36,430 nucleotides of DNA, taken from NCBI GenBank assembly GCA_025458125.1, contig JALOTA010000015.1:1-36430 (forward strand). The letters are read 5' to 3'. The DNA comes from Hyphomicrobium sp. (GTDB lineage: Bacteria > Pseudomonadota > Alphaproteobacteria > Rhizobiales > Hyphomicrobiaceae). This document shows positions 7,795 to 17,066 of the stretch, one piece after another. The notes under the pieces were generated by a model. The model saw only the letters and a list, made by a program, of their open reading frames with translations, was not told where the DNA came from and did no database searches. Position 1 is the stretch's first letter, and the number at the start of each line of letters is the position of its first letter. The translations under genes were made by a program, and so were the position numbers.

Positions 7795-8850
7795 GGCTGT
7801 CCTCACGCGGCGGATTGCAGGTTCGGGTGGAACTTCCAGGAAGGCGAGGAGGTTCTTGGCGTAGAGGCTGGACGCATTGACCGCGACCGTGCCCGCGAGA
7901 TTGATGGGGCCGGCGATGCGCACGCCGTTGACCTCGACGGTCTGGCCCGGAACGGTCGCTTCGCAGTTGCCGCCGCGTTCGGCGGCAAGGTCGACGATCA
8001 CCGCGCCGGGCTTCATGCTTTCGACCATCGCCCGCGTGATGAGGCGCGGCGCCGGACGGCCGGGAATGAGAGCCGTCGTGATGACGATATCCTGGTTCTT
8101 GATGTGAGCGGCGACAAGTTCGGCTTGCTTGGCCTGATATTCGGGCGACATGGGCTTGGCGTAACCCGCCGCCGTCTGGGCCTGCTTGAACTCGTCGTCC
8201 TCTACGGCGATGAACTTGGCGCCGAGCGACTGCACCTGCTCCTTGGTCGCCGGCCGTACGTCCGTCGCCGAGACGATGGCGCCGAGCCGGCGGGCGGTCG
8301 CGATCGCCTGGAGACCGGCGACGCCGACGCCCATGATGAACACCTTTGCGGCTGGAACCGTGCCCGCCGCCGTCATCATCATCGGCAGCGCCTGCCCGAA
8401 CATCGAGGCCCCATCGACGACGGCCTTGTATCCGGCGAGGTTCGCTTGCGACGACAAGACGTCCATCGACTGCGCGCGCGTGATGCGCGGCATGAATTCC
8501 ATGGAGAAAAGCGTGGCACCGCGGCTCGCGGCAGACTCGAGCGCGGCCCGGTCGCCGTAGGGCTCAATCATGGCGGCGACGATTGCGCCCGGCTTCAGGG
8601 CCGCCAATTCTTCTGCGGCCGGGCGGCGGACCTTGAGAAGAATATCGGCGCCGTTGATGGTGGCCGATGCGCCTTCGACGATTTCGGCGCCCTGCGCCTT
8701 CAGCATCTCGTCGGAGAACCTCGACCGGAGGCCGGCACCTGACTGCACTTTGACAGTCGCGCCCAGCGCGGTGAGCTTCTTGACCGTTTCAGGGGACACG
8801 GCGACGCGCGGCTCGTCCGGCCCCTCCGCAGTAACTGCAATCGTGATCAT
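7396..8850 (-). CDS. pntA: NAD(P) transhydrogenase alpha subunit: pntAA and pntAB fused by a deletion with frame change
   Basis: The 484-codon frame begins as a clear PntAA (NAD(H)-binding domain I): [34 protein letters not shown] near 120-140, [13 protein letters not shown] and GVGVAGLQA. In alphaproteobacteria PntAA is normally a separate protein ending with an acidic stretch and VHP. Here, right after NLLAFLE (about residue 337), those roughly 30 residues are missing. The old ending [12 protein letters not shown] is still present one frame over (near 7800-7829). The open frame instead runs through [13 protein letters not shown] into the complete PntAB (Met353 onward). E. coli has a natural PntA fusion of about 510 residues, but with a proper linker. 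The domain I tail is lost here, so function is uncertain. An assembly error is possible. Confidence 0.8.
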   Translation of the reverse strand: MITIAVTAEGPDEPRVAVSPETVKKLTALGATVKVQSGAGLRSRFSDEMLKAQGAEIVEGASATINGADILLKVRRPAAEELAALKPGAIVAAMIEPYGDRAALESAASRGATLFSMEFMPRITRAQSMDVLSSQANLAGYKAVVDGASMFGQALPMMMTAAGTVPAAKVFIMGVGVAGLQAIATARRLGAIVSATDVRPATKEQVQSLGAKFIAVEDDEFKQAQTAAGYAKPMSPEYQAKQAELVAAHIKNQDIVITTALIPGRPAPRLITRAMVESMKPGAVIVDLAAERGGNCEATVPGQTVEVNGVRIAGPINLAGTVAVNASSLYAKNLLAFLEVPPEPAIRRVRTAMTRLKTVALATFATAAFSQTAFAAGADLVDPSIYRLMVFAMAIFVGYYVVWSVTPALHTPLMSVTNAISSVIVVGALLAVGVPLIKDGSLLAKFFGFLALVMASINIFGGFLVTQRMLAMYKKKEPKKDAAK

Positions 8851-8869
8851 GGAGATTCCCGAATGCGTA

Positions 8870-8887
8870 ACGCGGCCGCGGCCGCGT
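8870..8887. repeat. Perfect 18-bp GC-rich palindrome between coxIV and pntA
   Basis: ACGCGGCCG/CGGCCGCGT is a perfect palindrome with no loop, 19 nt upstream of the pntA ATG in the 139-nt gap after the subunit IV stop. There is no T-tract. It could be a protein-binding site, or it could attenuate or process the transcript between the two genes. Confidence 0.5.
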
Positions 8888-8989
8888 CACCGATTTGAAG
8901 ATGACGCAGATGACCGGGCGGCGATGCCTTTGCAGCACCGCCGTTCGTGTCCGCGTTCCATCCCCGGCCGAGCGGAACGCGGCTGGCCG

Positions 8990-9133
8990 TCAGACCAGGA
9001 AGTGGTACATGCCCGCAAGAAGAAGAACGATGAGAACGATCCCGACCTTCGAGTAGCGCAGGAAACCCTTGTAGGTGTCCACATGCTGGTCATAGTCCAT
9101 CGCCGGATGGGCCTTCGACATATCTATGTTCAT
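8990..9133 (-). CDS. aa3-type cytochrome c oxidase subunit IV
   Basis: A 47-residue protein. The N-terminal segment has AHPAMDYDQHVDTYKGFLR, followed by a single membrane helix (about residues 29-46) of Val/Leu/Ile and the end MYHFLV. The D-Y-x-x-H-x-x-T-Y-x-G-F motif and the single helix are diagnostic of the small bacterial aa3-type oxidase subunit IV (COX4_pro_2). This subunit packs against the oxidase in the inner membrane; its precise role is minor or unclear. The ATG at 9133 has a very good GGGAGGGGAAG upstream. Its place directly before the pnt genes is a usual arrangement in Hyphomicrobiales and links respiration with the proton-driven transhydrogenase. Confidence 0.93.
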   Translation of the reverse strand: MNIDMSKAHPAMDYDQHVDTYKGFLRYSKVGIVLIVLLLAGMYHFLV

Positions 9134-9452
9134 TGCGGTCTTCCCCTCCCTCGAACTTGAATGGTCTTAAATTTCGTGGGGCCAATCGGCCCCGTGCGTT
9201 ACCTATCCTAGCCCCTTTGGCACCGCAAGCGGCCCGCGGTTCTCAAATCCTCGTAAATTAGGCGGTCATGGCGACCTGGGGATCTATGCCTAACCTACGT
9301 CGAGACCGGCCTCGACCGACGGCGCGACAGTTTGGCCGCTACCGGCCCTCCCCTTGCCGCCGTTCGGCCGGCTCGAGCCGGAAAGCCTCATTGATGGCTC
9401 ATTGGGGTGGCACGCAGCCCTTCATTCCTTTTTCGAACCCGGGAATGTTGCA
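9134..9452. other. Divergent intergenic region, no gene seen
   Basis: This 319-nt stretch separates the minus-strand coxIV-pnt unit from the plus-strand secreted pair. It must hold both promoters, but I could not find a convincing -35/-10 pair. It contains a short hairpin, GGGGCC-AATC-GGCCCC, at about 9178-9193. Frames crossing it have no family features. Confidence 0.4.
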
Positions 9453-10226
9453 ATGCAGCAATCGCGCCAGCGTCCATTCCTTTTAGTGCTACTCCTGGGT
9501 GCCGGTCTCGCGGCCAGCGCCGGGCGCGCCCTCGGATTGGAGCCCGACCCCGGCGAGCAGAAGGCCATCAAGGCATGCGAACGTCAGCTGTGCACCGCCG
9601 TGCTCGGGCGCGCCCCGGCGGGGCCCGACGTCAAATGCGATGTCGCCAAGACCTGGGATCGCGACACGTTGAAAAAAGGTGGCAGTTCCTCCGTGTCCTG
9701 GGGCTTCGGCGATGCGCGTTGCGCCGTCGATTTGAACCTCAGCCGGGCCGACCTGATCGCGGCCCTCACGCAGCCAAAGCATGTGGTTCGCGTTCCGGAA
9801 CACCAGGTGAAATGCGTGGTGGAACAGGACGGCAAGCCCAAGCCCGTGCTGGTGAGGCTGGCACCCAAGCTCGAATTCAAGAACGGCAAGGCCGACAAGA
9901 TCTGGATCAACCTGAATGAAGTCGATGGGCCGACGGCCGTGAAGGCAACGGTTTCGCTAGCGGCCAGCCTGGAGGACAACCTGGGTATCTTCCACCGCAG
10001 TATGGTGAAGTCGGTAAATAAGTTTCTCCACACGCGGTGCGGGGAGCGGTACCACGCCGATGGCCGGCCCAAGGATGTCGACGCCGACACAAAGACCGCC
10101 GGCAAGGCGGCGGACCCAAAGCCCAGCAAACCGGCCACCGCGAAAGCCAATGCGTCCGTCGAGACCGGCAGCACCGCGGCGAAGCCGGCTGCGAAATCAA
10201 ACGCGGTCTCCGCCGACGCGAAATGA
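9453..10226 (+). CDS. Secreted protein, paralogue of the next gene, function unknown
   Basis: A 257-residue protein with a signal peptide (about residues 1-27, FLLVLLLGAGLAASAGRALG). Five cysteines lie between residues 42 and 121 (42, 47, 62, 90, 121) and one near 195, suggesting disulfides and a periplasmic location. Residues 90-148 align without gaps to residues 74-132 of the next protein (shared Cys pair, RA, PE, AP and FKNG). The tail (about 200-257) is low-complexity Lys/Ala/Pro/Thr, like a linker or wall-contact tail. I do not recognise a family. The ATG at 9453 was chosen because it starts at the signal peptide; the ribosome-binding site is weak. Its stop overlaps the next start (ATGA), so the two are translationally coupled. 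Confidence 0.75.
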   Translation: MQQSRQRPFLLVLLLGAGLAASAGRALGLEPDPGEQKAIKACERQLCTAVLGRAPAGPDVKCDVAKTWDRDTLKKGGSSSVSWGFGDARCAVDLNLSRADLIAALTQPKHVVRVPEHQVKCVVEQDGKPKPVLVRLAPKLEFKNGKADKIWINLNEVDGPTAVKATVSLAASLEDNLGIFHRSMVKSVNKFLHTRCGERYHADGRPKDVDADTKTAGKAADPKPSKPATAKANASVETGSTAAKPAAKSNAVSADAK

Positions 10227-10762
10227 AGCACTGCCGGTTCTTCTTTTTCATGCTTGCGATGCTCACCGCGCCGACGGCACGCGCCGCCGGCGGCACGCCC
10301 GCAACTCTGCCGGAGGATTGCTTCGCGGAGGTCGAGAGCGGAACGGGTCCTGATATTGCCTGCTTGTTTCCACTTCAACCCTCGCCTGCGGAGCGGGCCG
10401 AACTGGAAGCCGGTTCGCGCGGGTACGTGAAGGACTTCAACTGCCGCCTGACCGTGCGCATTGCCCGCGCCGAGATCGACAAGGCCCTTGCCGCGGTTGA
10501 TTATGTATTCAAAAGCCCGGAACAACCCGTCGTCTGCACGATCACGACCTACAAGAGCACGTTCGACGTCACCGGAACGTTCGCGCCAGAGGTGACGTTC
10601 AAGAACGGGCAAGCCGTTTCCGCGACGCCTGGCCTCGGCAATGTGACCGGCATTTCACGTGTGATTTCGTGGCCGGTCGTCCAGTTCGTCAACCGCTGGC
10701 CATCCGTGCGCGAGGGAATGCTAACGATCATCAACGCCTACAAGAAGAACAAAGGGCGTTAG
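10223..10762 (+). CDS. Secreted protein, paralogue of the previous gene, function unknown
   Basis: A 179-residue protein with an N-terminal signal peptide (about residues 1-22, FFFFMLAMLTAPTARA). Four cysteines remain after cleavage: 33, 47, 74 and 105. The segment from Cys74 to the FKNG motif at 126-129 aligns ungapped to the upstream protein with a constant offset of 16. Unlike its partner it has no low-complexity tail and ends in a basic KKNKGR. The start codon overlaps the stop of the previous gene (ATGA), so both come from one transcript and probably act together in the periplasm. I do not recognise the family. Confidence 0.75.
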   Translation: MKHCRFFFFMLAMLTAPTARAAGGTPATLPEDCFAEVESGTGPDIACLFPLQPSPAERAELEAGSRGYVKDFNCRLTVRIARAEIDKALAAVDYVFKSPEQPVVCTITTYKSTFDVTGTFAPEVTFKNGQAVSATPGLGNVTGISRVISWPVVQFVNRWPSVREGMLTIINAYKKNKGR

Positions 10763-10837
10763 ACGGCGTTGCCCGCCATTTGGGCGCTGCCGGCAAGTTC
10801 AATTCCGGAGCAAGCGCGCCGGAATGGGGCCTCTCAC

Positions 10838-12086
10838 CTAAACCGGTAACGGGACGGATGCGGCTATGAAAGCCTCACGCTGACGAGCGGCGACTGTTTC
10901 GACGTCGAAGTCTTGGATGGTTTCGTTGAAGAGCCGATACCAGTTCTGCCGGGCTGCAAGGTGTAGGAACACACCACCTAGGCCGATCGCCGCGCGATCC
11001 ATGAACACGAACTCTCTCGGCACCGTCACCGGACCTTTCTCTTTCAGGATCTTGTGGACGGCGAAGGCTTCGCGACGGCCGTATTCCCCGGGCCGGGTGT
11101 CTTCGGCAATGGTGCGTTCGCGGTCATCGAGCAATGGGCCGTAGATGAAGCGCGCCCAAAGCGTCATCGCTTCGATGAGTTCCGTGGTCAGCCCTCGGAA
11201 CCCCCAGCGTTCGAAGGCCGAAACGATGCGCGGCTCGTCGTTCGCCAATAGGCCCTTGTAGAGATCGATGACGCCTTCGACGAAGCTGACCGGGAAAGTC
11301 CGGATGCAACCGTAGTCGAGCAGGTTGAGGCCCATCGGGCGGCTCTCCTCGCCGAAAACGGTATAGTTGCCGAGATGCGGGTCCCCGTGAATGACGCCGT
11401 AGTGCGAGAACGGAAACCACCACGCCCGGAACATTGCCCGTGCGATCCGGTTACGGTCGTCCAGGCTGTCGTCCTTGTGGGAGAGCAACGGCCGGCCTTC
11501 GAGCCACGACATCGTGAGAAGCCGCCTCGTCGAAAGTTCATCCTCGATGGCCGGCACTCTGATCACGGTATCGTCGCGGAAGATCAGGCTGTAGAGGCGC
11601 GTGTGACGCGCCTCGAGCACGTAGTCGAGTTCCTCGCGCAGGCGGGCGCCGATTTCCTTCAGTGGCTGCGAGCGGCCGGCCGTCGCGCGAGGTGGCACGA
11701 TGGACCTGCCCCAGCGACGCCGATGCGGACGACTGCTCCTCGAACGATCCAAAGCGGCCTCGCCAGTCCGGGCCAAGTTCCGCCTGCATCCGGCGGCGGA
11801 CGAAGGCGGGGCCCATGGGAGGGGCCTGCGACTGAAGCTGGGAGAGTTCGCGCGCATATTCAGGTGGAAGAGCTTCCGGGATCGTCGAGAGGAGTTGTGC
11901 CACCTTCATGAGAGGACCCTTGAGCCCGCCCAGCGCTGCCGCAAGCTCGGCGGCCTGCGCGCTGTCATTGCCTTCGATCCCGAAAAGCCGCTGGCTTGCA
12001 ACCTTCGCGGCGACGGTGCCGACGTTGGTGCCGACTTTCACATAGCGGGCCGCGCGGGCCGAGAAGCGATTGTCTTCGGTGCTCAT
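10838..12086 (-). pseudogene. UbiB/AarF (ABC1) family atypical kinase, broken by internal deletion and frame change
   Basis: Two minus-strand frames together make one gene. The first (12086 to about 11670) carries the N-terminal ABC1 signature GPLMKVAQLLSTIPEALPP and the Ala-rich nucleotide loop ASASLGQVHRA. The second (about 11660 to 10838) continues with KEIGARLREELDY, the catalytic HGDPHLGNY and the metal-binding LLDYG. Normally about 40 residues join GRPLA to KEIGAR, including a K-L-Q-Y-P segment with the ATP-binding lysine. These are absent and the frame changes by one. Neither piece alone can be an active kinase. Family members support ubiquinone synthesis or lipid traffic. The rest of the sequence is well conserved, so the damage is recent or an assembly fault. 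Confidence 0.85.
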
Positions 12087-12206
12087 GATTATCTCGCAAG
12101 TCGATACCCGCAGAATACGGATCTCACCCGCAATAAGATCGTTGCTCGGCGAAGATACGGGACGGCCGGACAGGCGGTCGATCCCTCTTATGGCAAGGCA
12201 GCCGCT

Positions 12207-14123
12207 CTAAATCGCGACCTGAGTGCCGACCTCGACCGCGCGATCCATGGGAATGCGGAAGTAGACCGTCGCGTCTTCCGCAAAGCGCGACAGGGTGAGG
12301 AACAGCCGCTGCTGCCAACGAGGCATTTCCGAGTCGGCGGCCAGACGCAGCGAGCGCCGCGACAGGAAAAAGGAGGTGTTCGAGACTTCCACACTCAGGT
12401 CCTTGCGCTTGCACGTCTCGAAGATTTTCGGAACGTTTGGTGTTTCCATGAATCCGTAATGGGCGACGACCTTGGTGAACAGCGGATCGGTTCGGTCCAC
12501 CTGGACGCGCTCGTGACGTTGGACGCGAGGCACCGGTTGCGTACGGATCGTCAAAATAATGTTGCGCTCGTGCAGGACGCGATTGTGCTTGAGGTTGTGC
12601 ATCAGGCAGGTCGGAGCGAGATCTACATCGGCGGAGAGGAAGACGGCAGTGCCTGGTACCCGGACCGGCGGCTTCGCCTCGAGCTTACGTGCGAGCCAGG
12701 CAAGATCAGTATCTTCGCGGCGGATTTTCCGGGCGAGAAGGTCGTAGCCGCGGACCCAAGTCCACATGATCGTGAACAGAACGGCGGCCATAAGTATCGG
12801 GAGCCAGCCGCCTTCGAAGACCTTCAAGATATTTGCCGTGAAGAACGCCTGCTCGATCAGCAGCAGCGGCACGATAAGGGCCGCCGTCGCCCAGATGGAC
12901 CACTTCCAGACGCGCCACAGCACGAAGAAGCCCATGATCGACGTGATGATCATGTCCGCCGTCACGGCTACACCATAGGCTGCGGCGAGGTCGCTCGATG
13001 TCTGGAACAATGCAATGACGAACAAGACGCCCGCGAAGAGCAGCCAATTGATCTGCGGCAGATAAATCTGCCCCGCCATCTCCTCGGACGTGTGCCGGAC
13101 CGTCAGGCGCGGCAGGAACCCCAACTGAACGGCTTGCTGGGTGAGTGAAAAGGCGCCTGTAATCACGGCTTGGCTGGCGATGATTGTGGCGACGGTCGCC
13201 AATAGAACGATCGGCAGCAGGGCCCACTCGGGATAGAGCCTGAAGAATGGATTTTCGATGGTCTCCGGATGGGCAAGAACAAGCGCGCCCTGGCCGAAGT
13301 AGTTCAGCAGCAGCGCAGGAAAAACGAAAAAGAGCCACGCATACTGAATCGGGCGCCGACCGAAGTGCCCCAGATCGGCATACAACGCTTCCGCTCCCGT
13401 CACGGCGAGGAAGACGAGACCCAGAACCGTGAATCCCAACAACCCGTTCGACGCGACGAGTGCGACGCCGTGGTGCGGGCTCAAGGCCTTCATGATGGCC
13501 GCGTCGTCGGCGATGTGTACAAGACCGCCGGCCGCCATGGCCGCGAACCAGACGGCGGTCAGGGGGCCGAAAAATCGGGCAACGCGCGCCGTTCCTCTCG
13601 ATTGAACAGCAAACAACCCGACGAGTATCACGATCGAGAGAGGGATGATCCAGGCATCGAAGGCGGACGAAACCAATCTCAAGCCTTCAACGGCAGAAAG
13701 TACCGAAATCGCGGGCGTGATCACCGCGTCGCCGTAAAAGAAGGCCGCGCCGGCGAGCGCCGCAGCAAACAGAAGTCTGGTGCTGCGCTTGGCCGACTTC
13801 TGTGCCAGAGCCATCAGAGCAAACGTGCCGCCCTCTCCATTATTATCGGCGCGCAGCATGACCAGGACGTATTTCAAGGTGACAATAAGGATCAGCGCCC
13901 ACGTGATCAGCGACAGAACGCCGAGAACGGACTCGCGACCATCGAGGCCGCCGTCTTTTGCCGCGACGACGGCTTCGCGGAAAGCGTAAAGAGGGGACGT
14001 TCCGATGTCGCCGTAGACGACACCGATCGAACCGATCAGGAGGGTCGCGAAATTCCTTGTCGTGGTCTGAGCCGGCACTGCGGATGAACCGGCGTTTTCA
14101 GCGGCTGCTTCGATTTTGGCCAT
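12207..14123 (-). CDS. kup: Kup low-affinity K+ uptake transporter
   Basis: A 638-residue KUP/HAK/KT family potassium:proton symporter in the inner membrane, the usual length. The N-terminal signature GSIGVVYGDIGTSPLYAFRE is near residues 30-50. About twelve membrane helices fill the first 450 residues, with GDAVITPAISVLSAVEG, GAEALYADLGHFG and YFGQGAL as family landmarks. The C-terminal cytoplasmic domain (about 460-638) includes PGTAVFLS and the HYGFME stretch. The ATG at 14123 was chosen because it places the conserved signature normally; an upstream in-frame start at 14201 lacks a ribosome-binding site. DUF1285 lies upstream on the same strand, about 165 nt away. Confidence 0.95.
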   Translation of the reverse strand: MAKIEAAAENAGSSAVPAQTTTRNFATLLIGSIGVVYGDIGTSPLYAFREAVVAAKDGGLDGRESVLGVLSLITWALILIVTLKYVLVMLRADNNGEGGTFALMALAQKSAKRSTRLLFAAALAGAAFFYGDAVITPAISVLSAVEGLRLVSSAFDAWIIPLSIVILVGLFAVQSRGTARVARFFGPLTAVWFAAMAAGGLVHIADDAAIMKALSPHHGVALVASNGLLGFTVLGLVFLAVTGAEALYADLGHFGRRPIQYAWLFFVFPALLLNYFGQGALVLAHPETIENPFFRLYPEWALLPIVLLATVATIIASQAVITGAFSLTQQAVQLGFLPRLTVRHTSEEMAGQIYLPQINWLLFAGVLFVIALFQTSSDLAAAYGVAVTADMIITSIMGFFVLWRVWKWSIWATAALIVPLLLIEQAFFTANILKVFEGGWLPILMAAVLFTIMWTWVRGYDLLARKIRREDTDLAWLARKLEAKPPVRVPGTAVFLSADVDLAPTCLMHNLKHNRVLHERNIILTIRTQPVPRVQRHERVQVDRTDPLFTKVVAHYGFMETPNVPKIFETCKRKDLSVEVSNTSFFLSRRSLRLAADSEMPRWQQRLFLTLSRFAEDATVYFRIPMDRAVEVGTQVAI

Positions 14124-14288
14124 GGCTCGTCCGAGACGTCGCTGCGGCGCAGCATTGGGGCGGCGGCGTACGCCTGCCCACGACCCGAAGTAAGACATCA
14201 ATTTGTGTTGCAGTGTAAATTATTCTCTTGACGGAGGTCCGCTCTGGGTTCCGTCAGAAAGGCGATCCAATCGTGAACGCCGTATTCC

Positions 14289-14879
14289 TCAACTCTCGAG
14301 CGGGGGCGGCGCATCGGGGATCAAAAACAGCACGCCGCCGCTGCGAACGCCGGCTGGCTCGGTGTCGACAGCGAGGTCCAGCAACTCGTGCGTCAAGGAC
14401 CGAGTCACCAGCGCATCCAATTGTCCGCGAACCCGCAGATACGGCTTGATGGCGCCGGTTTTCTCGTCAACCGAAAAGCGCAGCGGATGTTGGGGACCGC
14501 ACGGCACCAAGTCGTCGACATTGGTGCGGAAGATGAGCTGCTGGTGCGGCTCAATCCCGGTAATTTCCATTTCGACCGCAAGAAACGGGGCGTCGTCGAC
14601 CATAACGTCCACCTTCTCTTCCGGGGTGACGAGATAGGTGTTGCCGTCCACATCCTTGCGCAGAACACTCGAAAACAGCTTCACCAGAGCCTCGCGATTG
14701 ATCGGCGAGCCCCCGTAAAGCCATGTTCCGTCGGCTTTGATCCTGAGGCCGATATCGCCGCAGTAGGGAGGATTCCACGTCTCGACCGGCGGATGTCCCT
14801 TGTCGGCGTTCTCCCGCAGCAATTCGGCAAGTCCGCTGAGCCGATTTCCGCCGTGAGCTCCGCTCTTGTTATCAGCCAT
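14289..14879 (-). CDS. DUF1285 domain protein
   Basis: A 196-residue cytosolic protein that fits DUF1285 along most of its length. It has WNPPYCGDIGLRIKADGTWLYGGSPI near residues 35-60, LVTPEEKVDVMVDDAPF near 83-99, and FRTNVDDLVPCGPQHPLRF near 116-134. The biochemical role is unknown; the fold is two small beta-rich domains. A GAGGA lies about ten bases before the ATG. It is divergent from the MoxR operon, a conserved pairing in Hyphomicrobiales, so a shared promoter region and a linked role are plausible. The inverted repeat at 14924-15031 lies between the two starts. Confidence 0.88.
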   Translation of the reverse strand: MADNKSGAHGGNRLSGLAELLRENADKGHPPVETWNPPYCGDIGLRIKADGTWLYGGSPINREALVKLFSSVLRKDVDGNTYLVTPEEKVDVMVDDAPFLAVEMEITGIEPHQQLIFRTNVDDLVPCGPQHPLRFSVDEKTGAIKPYLRVRGQLDALVTRSLTHELLDLAVDTEPAGVRSGGVLFLIPDAPPPLES

Positions 14880-14923
14880 GCCGGTGCGTCCTCGCGCGAA
14901 ATGATCAATAAGGAATATGGAGC

Positions 14924-15031
14924 CCGTTACATAGGTTTAACTTGACCCCAAGCACCCCCGGGCAGCCACTATCGGGCACAAAAGCGGTTCCGAATGTGAC
15001 CCTATACGCGGGGCCTGCGCGTATGTAACGG
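14924..15031. repeat. Perfect 10-bp inverted repeat in the DUF1285 / MoxR divergent region
   Basis: CCGTTACATA (14924-14933) and TATGTAACGG (15022-15031) are exact reverse complements, 88 nt apart. They flank the region where both divergent promoters should lie, about 45 nt before the DUF1285 start and 60 nt before the MoxR start. The layout suggests a pair of operator half-sites, possibly bridged by DNA looping. The binding protein is unknown. Confidence 0.5.
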
Positions 15032-15091
15032 TATGACAGCCGCGAGGCTTGAGACAGGTCAAGTGCTCCGTTCAGGAGCCATGGAGTTTCG

Positions 15092-16090
<999 letters not shown>

Positions 16091-16097
16091 AAACTCG

Positions 16098-17066
16098 ATG
16101 GTATCGACCGCGGACACTAGGTCGGCGACCGGCACCCTCAATGGCGAAGGGCGCTCGCTGGGCCGTCTTGAGGAGAGCGCTCACGCGCTCGCCGACCGGC
16201 TGCCCGATCTTCTGATCGACGCGAAACGCATTTCTCAGACCGTGGCGCACGGCATTCACGGACGCCGCCGCTCGGGGCCCGGTGAAACGTTCTGGCAATT
16301 CCGCACCTATGAAAGTGCCGACAGCGCTCAGCTGATAGACTGGCGGCGCTCGGCCTCGTCCGATCATCTCTACGTTCGCGAGCGCGAATGGGAAGCGGCG
16401 CATACCGTCTGGATGTGGTCCGATCTGTCGGCGTCCATGGACTTCAAGAGCCATCTCTCGACGGTGACGAAGCGCGATCGCGCGGTCGTGCTGATGTTCG
16501 CGGCCGCCGAACTTCTGGTTCGCGGAGGCGAACGCGTCGGGCTGATGGCCATGTCGCAGCCGTCGGGCAGCCGCAAGATCGCTCCGCAGCTGGCCGAAGC
16601 GATCATGGCCAACATCGCGACGCCGCTCATTTCCAAAAGTCGCCCCCCGCAGCAGCAGATTCCGCGCCACGCGGAGGTTCTGCTGTTTGGTGATTTCCTT
16701 GCTCCGGTCCCGGCCATTCGCGAGCGCATCGAACAACTCGCCTCGCTCGGCGCGCGCGGACACATGGTGCAGGTTCTCGATCCGGCGGAAGAAACGCTGC
16801 CTTACGACGGCCGGGCGGAGTTCGCCAATCCATCGGGCCGCGAGAGATTCCTTGCTGATCGCGTCGAGACGCTGAGGGGCGAATACCAGCAGCGGCTCGC
16901 CGGACACCGCGCCCAGATCGAAGAGTTCTGCCACCGGCTTGGCTGGTCATTTCTCGTGCATCATACCGACCGTCCCGCCTCCGAACCCCTGCTCACATTG
17001 GTGATGAGGCTGGCCGGTGAGATGGGAGCCGTTTATCGCGTCGGCTCCCACACGGAGGCCGTGTGA
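16098..17066 (+). CDS. DUF58 domain protein (vWA-like MoxR partner)
   Basis: A 322-residue protein with the DUF58 hallmark FRTYESADSAQLIDWRRSASSDHLYVREREWE (about residues 68-99). It is followed by a vWA-like fold whose metal site is intact (DLSAS, Asp109, Ser111, Ser113). LLFGDFLAP near residue 195 is the equivalent of the second metal loop. There is no membrane helix, so it is cytosolic or held at the membrane by its partners. DUF58 proteins are regular partners of MoxR ATPases. Its stop overlaps the start of the next gene (TGATG), so they are translationally coupled. Confidence 0.93.
   Translation: MVSTADTRSATGTLNGEGRSLGRLEESAHALADRLPDLLIDAKRISQTVAHGIHGRRRSGPGETFWQFRTYESADSAQLIDWRRSASSDHLYVREREWEAAHTVWMWSDLSASMDFKSHLSTVTKRDRAVVLMFAAAELLVRGGERVGLMAMSQPSGSRKIAPQLAEAIMANIATPLISKSRPPQQQIPRHAEVLLFGDFLAPVPAIRERIEQLASLGARGHMVQVLDPAEETLPYDGRAEFANPSGRERFLADRVETLRGEYQQRLAGHRAQIEEFCHRLGWSFLVHHTDRPASEPLLTLVMRLAGEMGAVYRVGSHTEAV

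Noticed and set aside
11700..13148. 482-codon plus-strand frame across the UbiB-like gene and kup
   Set aside because: It crosses two recognisable minus-strand genes and has no domain features of its own.
12207..14201. Longer kup start at 14201
   Set aside because: No Shine-Dalgarno precedes it and the extra 26 residues are unlike Kup N-termini; the ATG at 14123 fits better.
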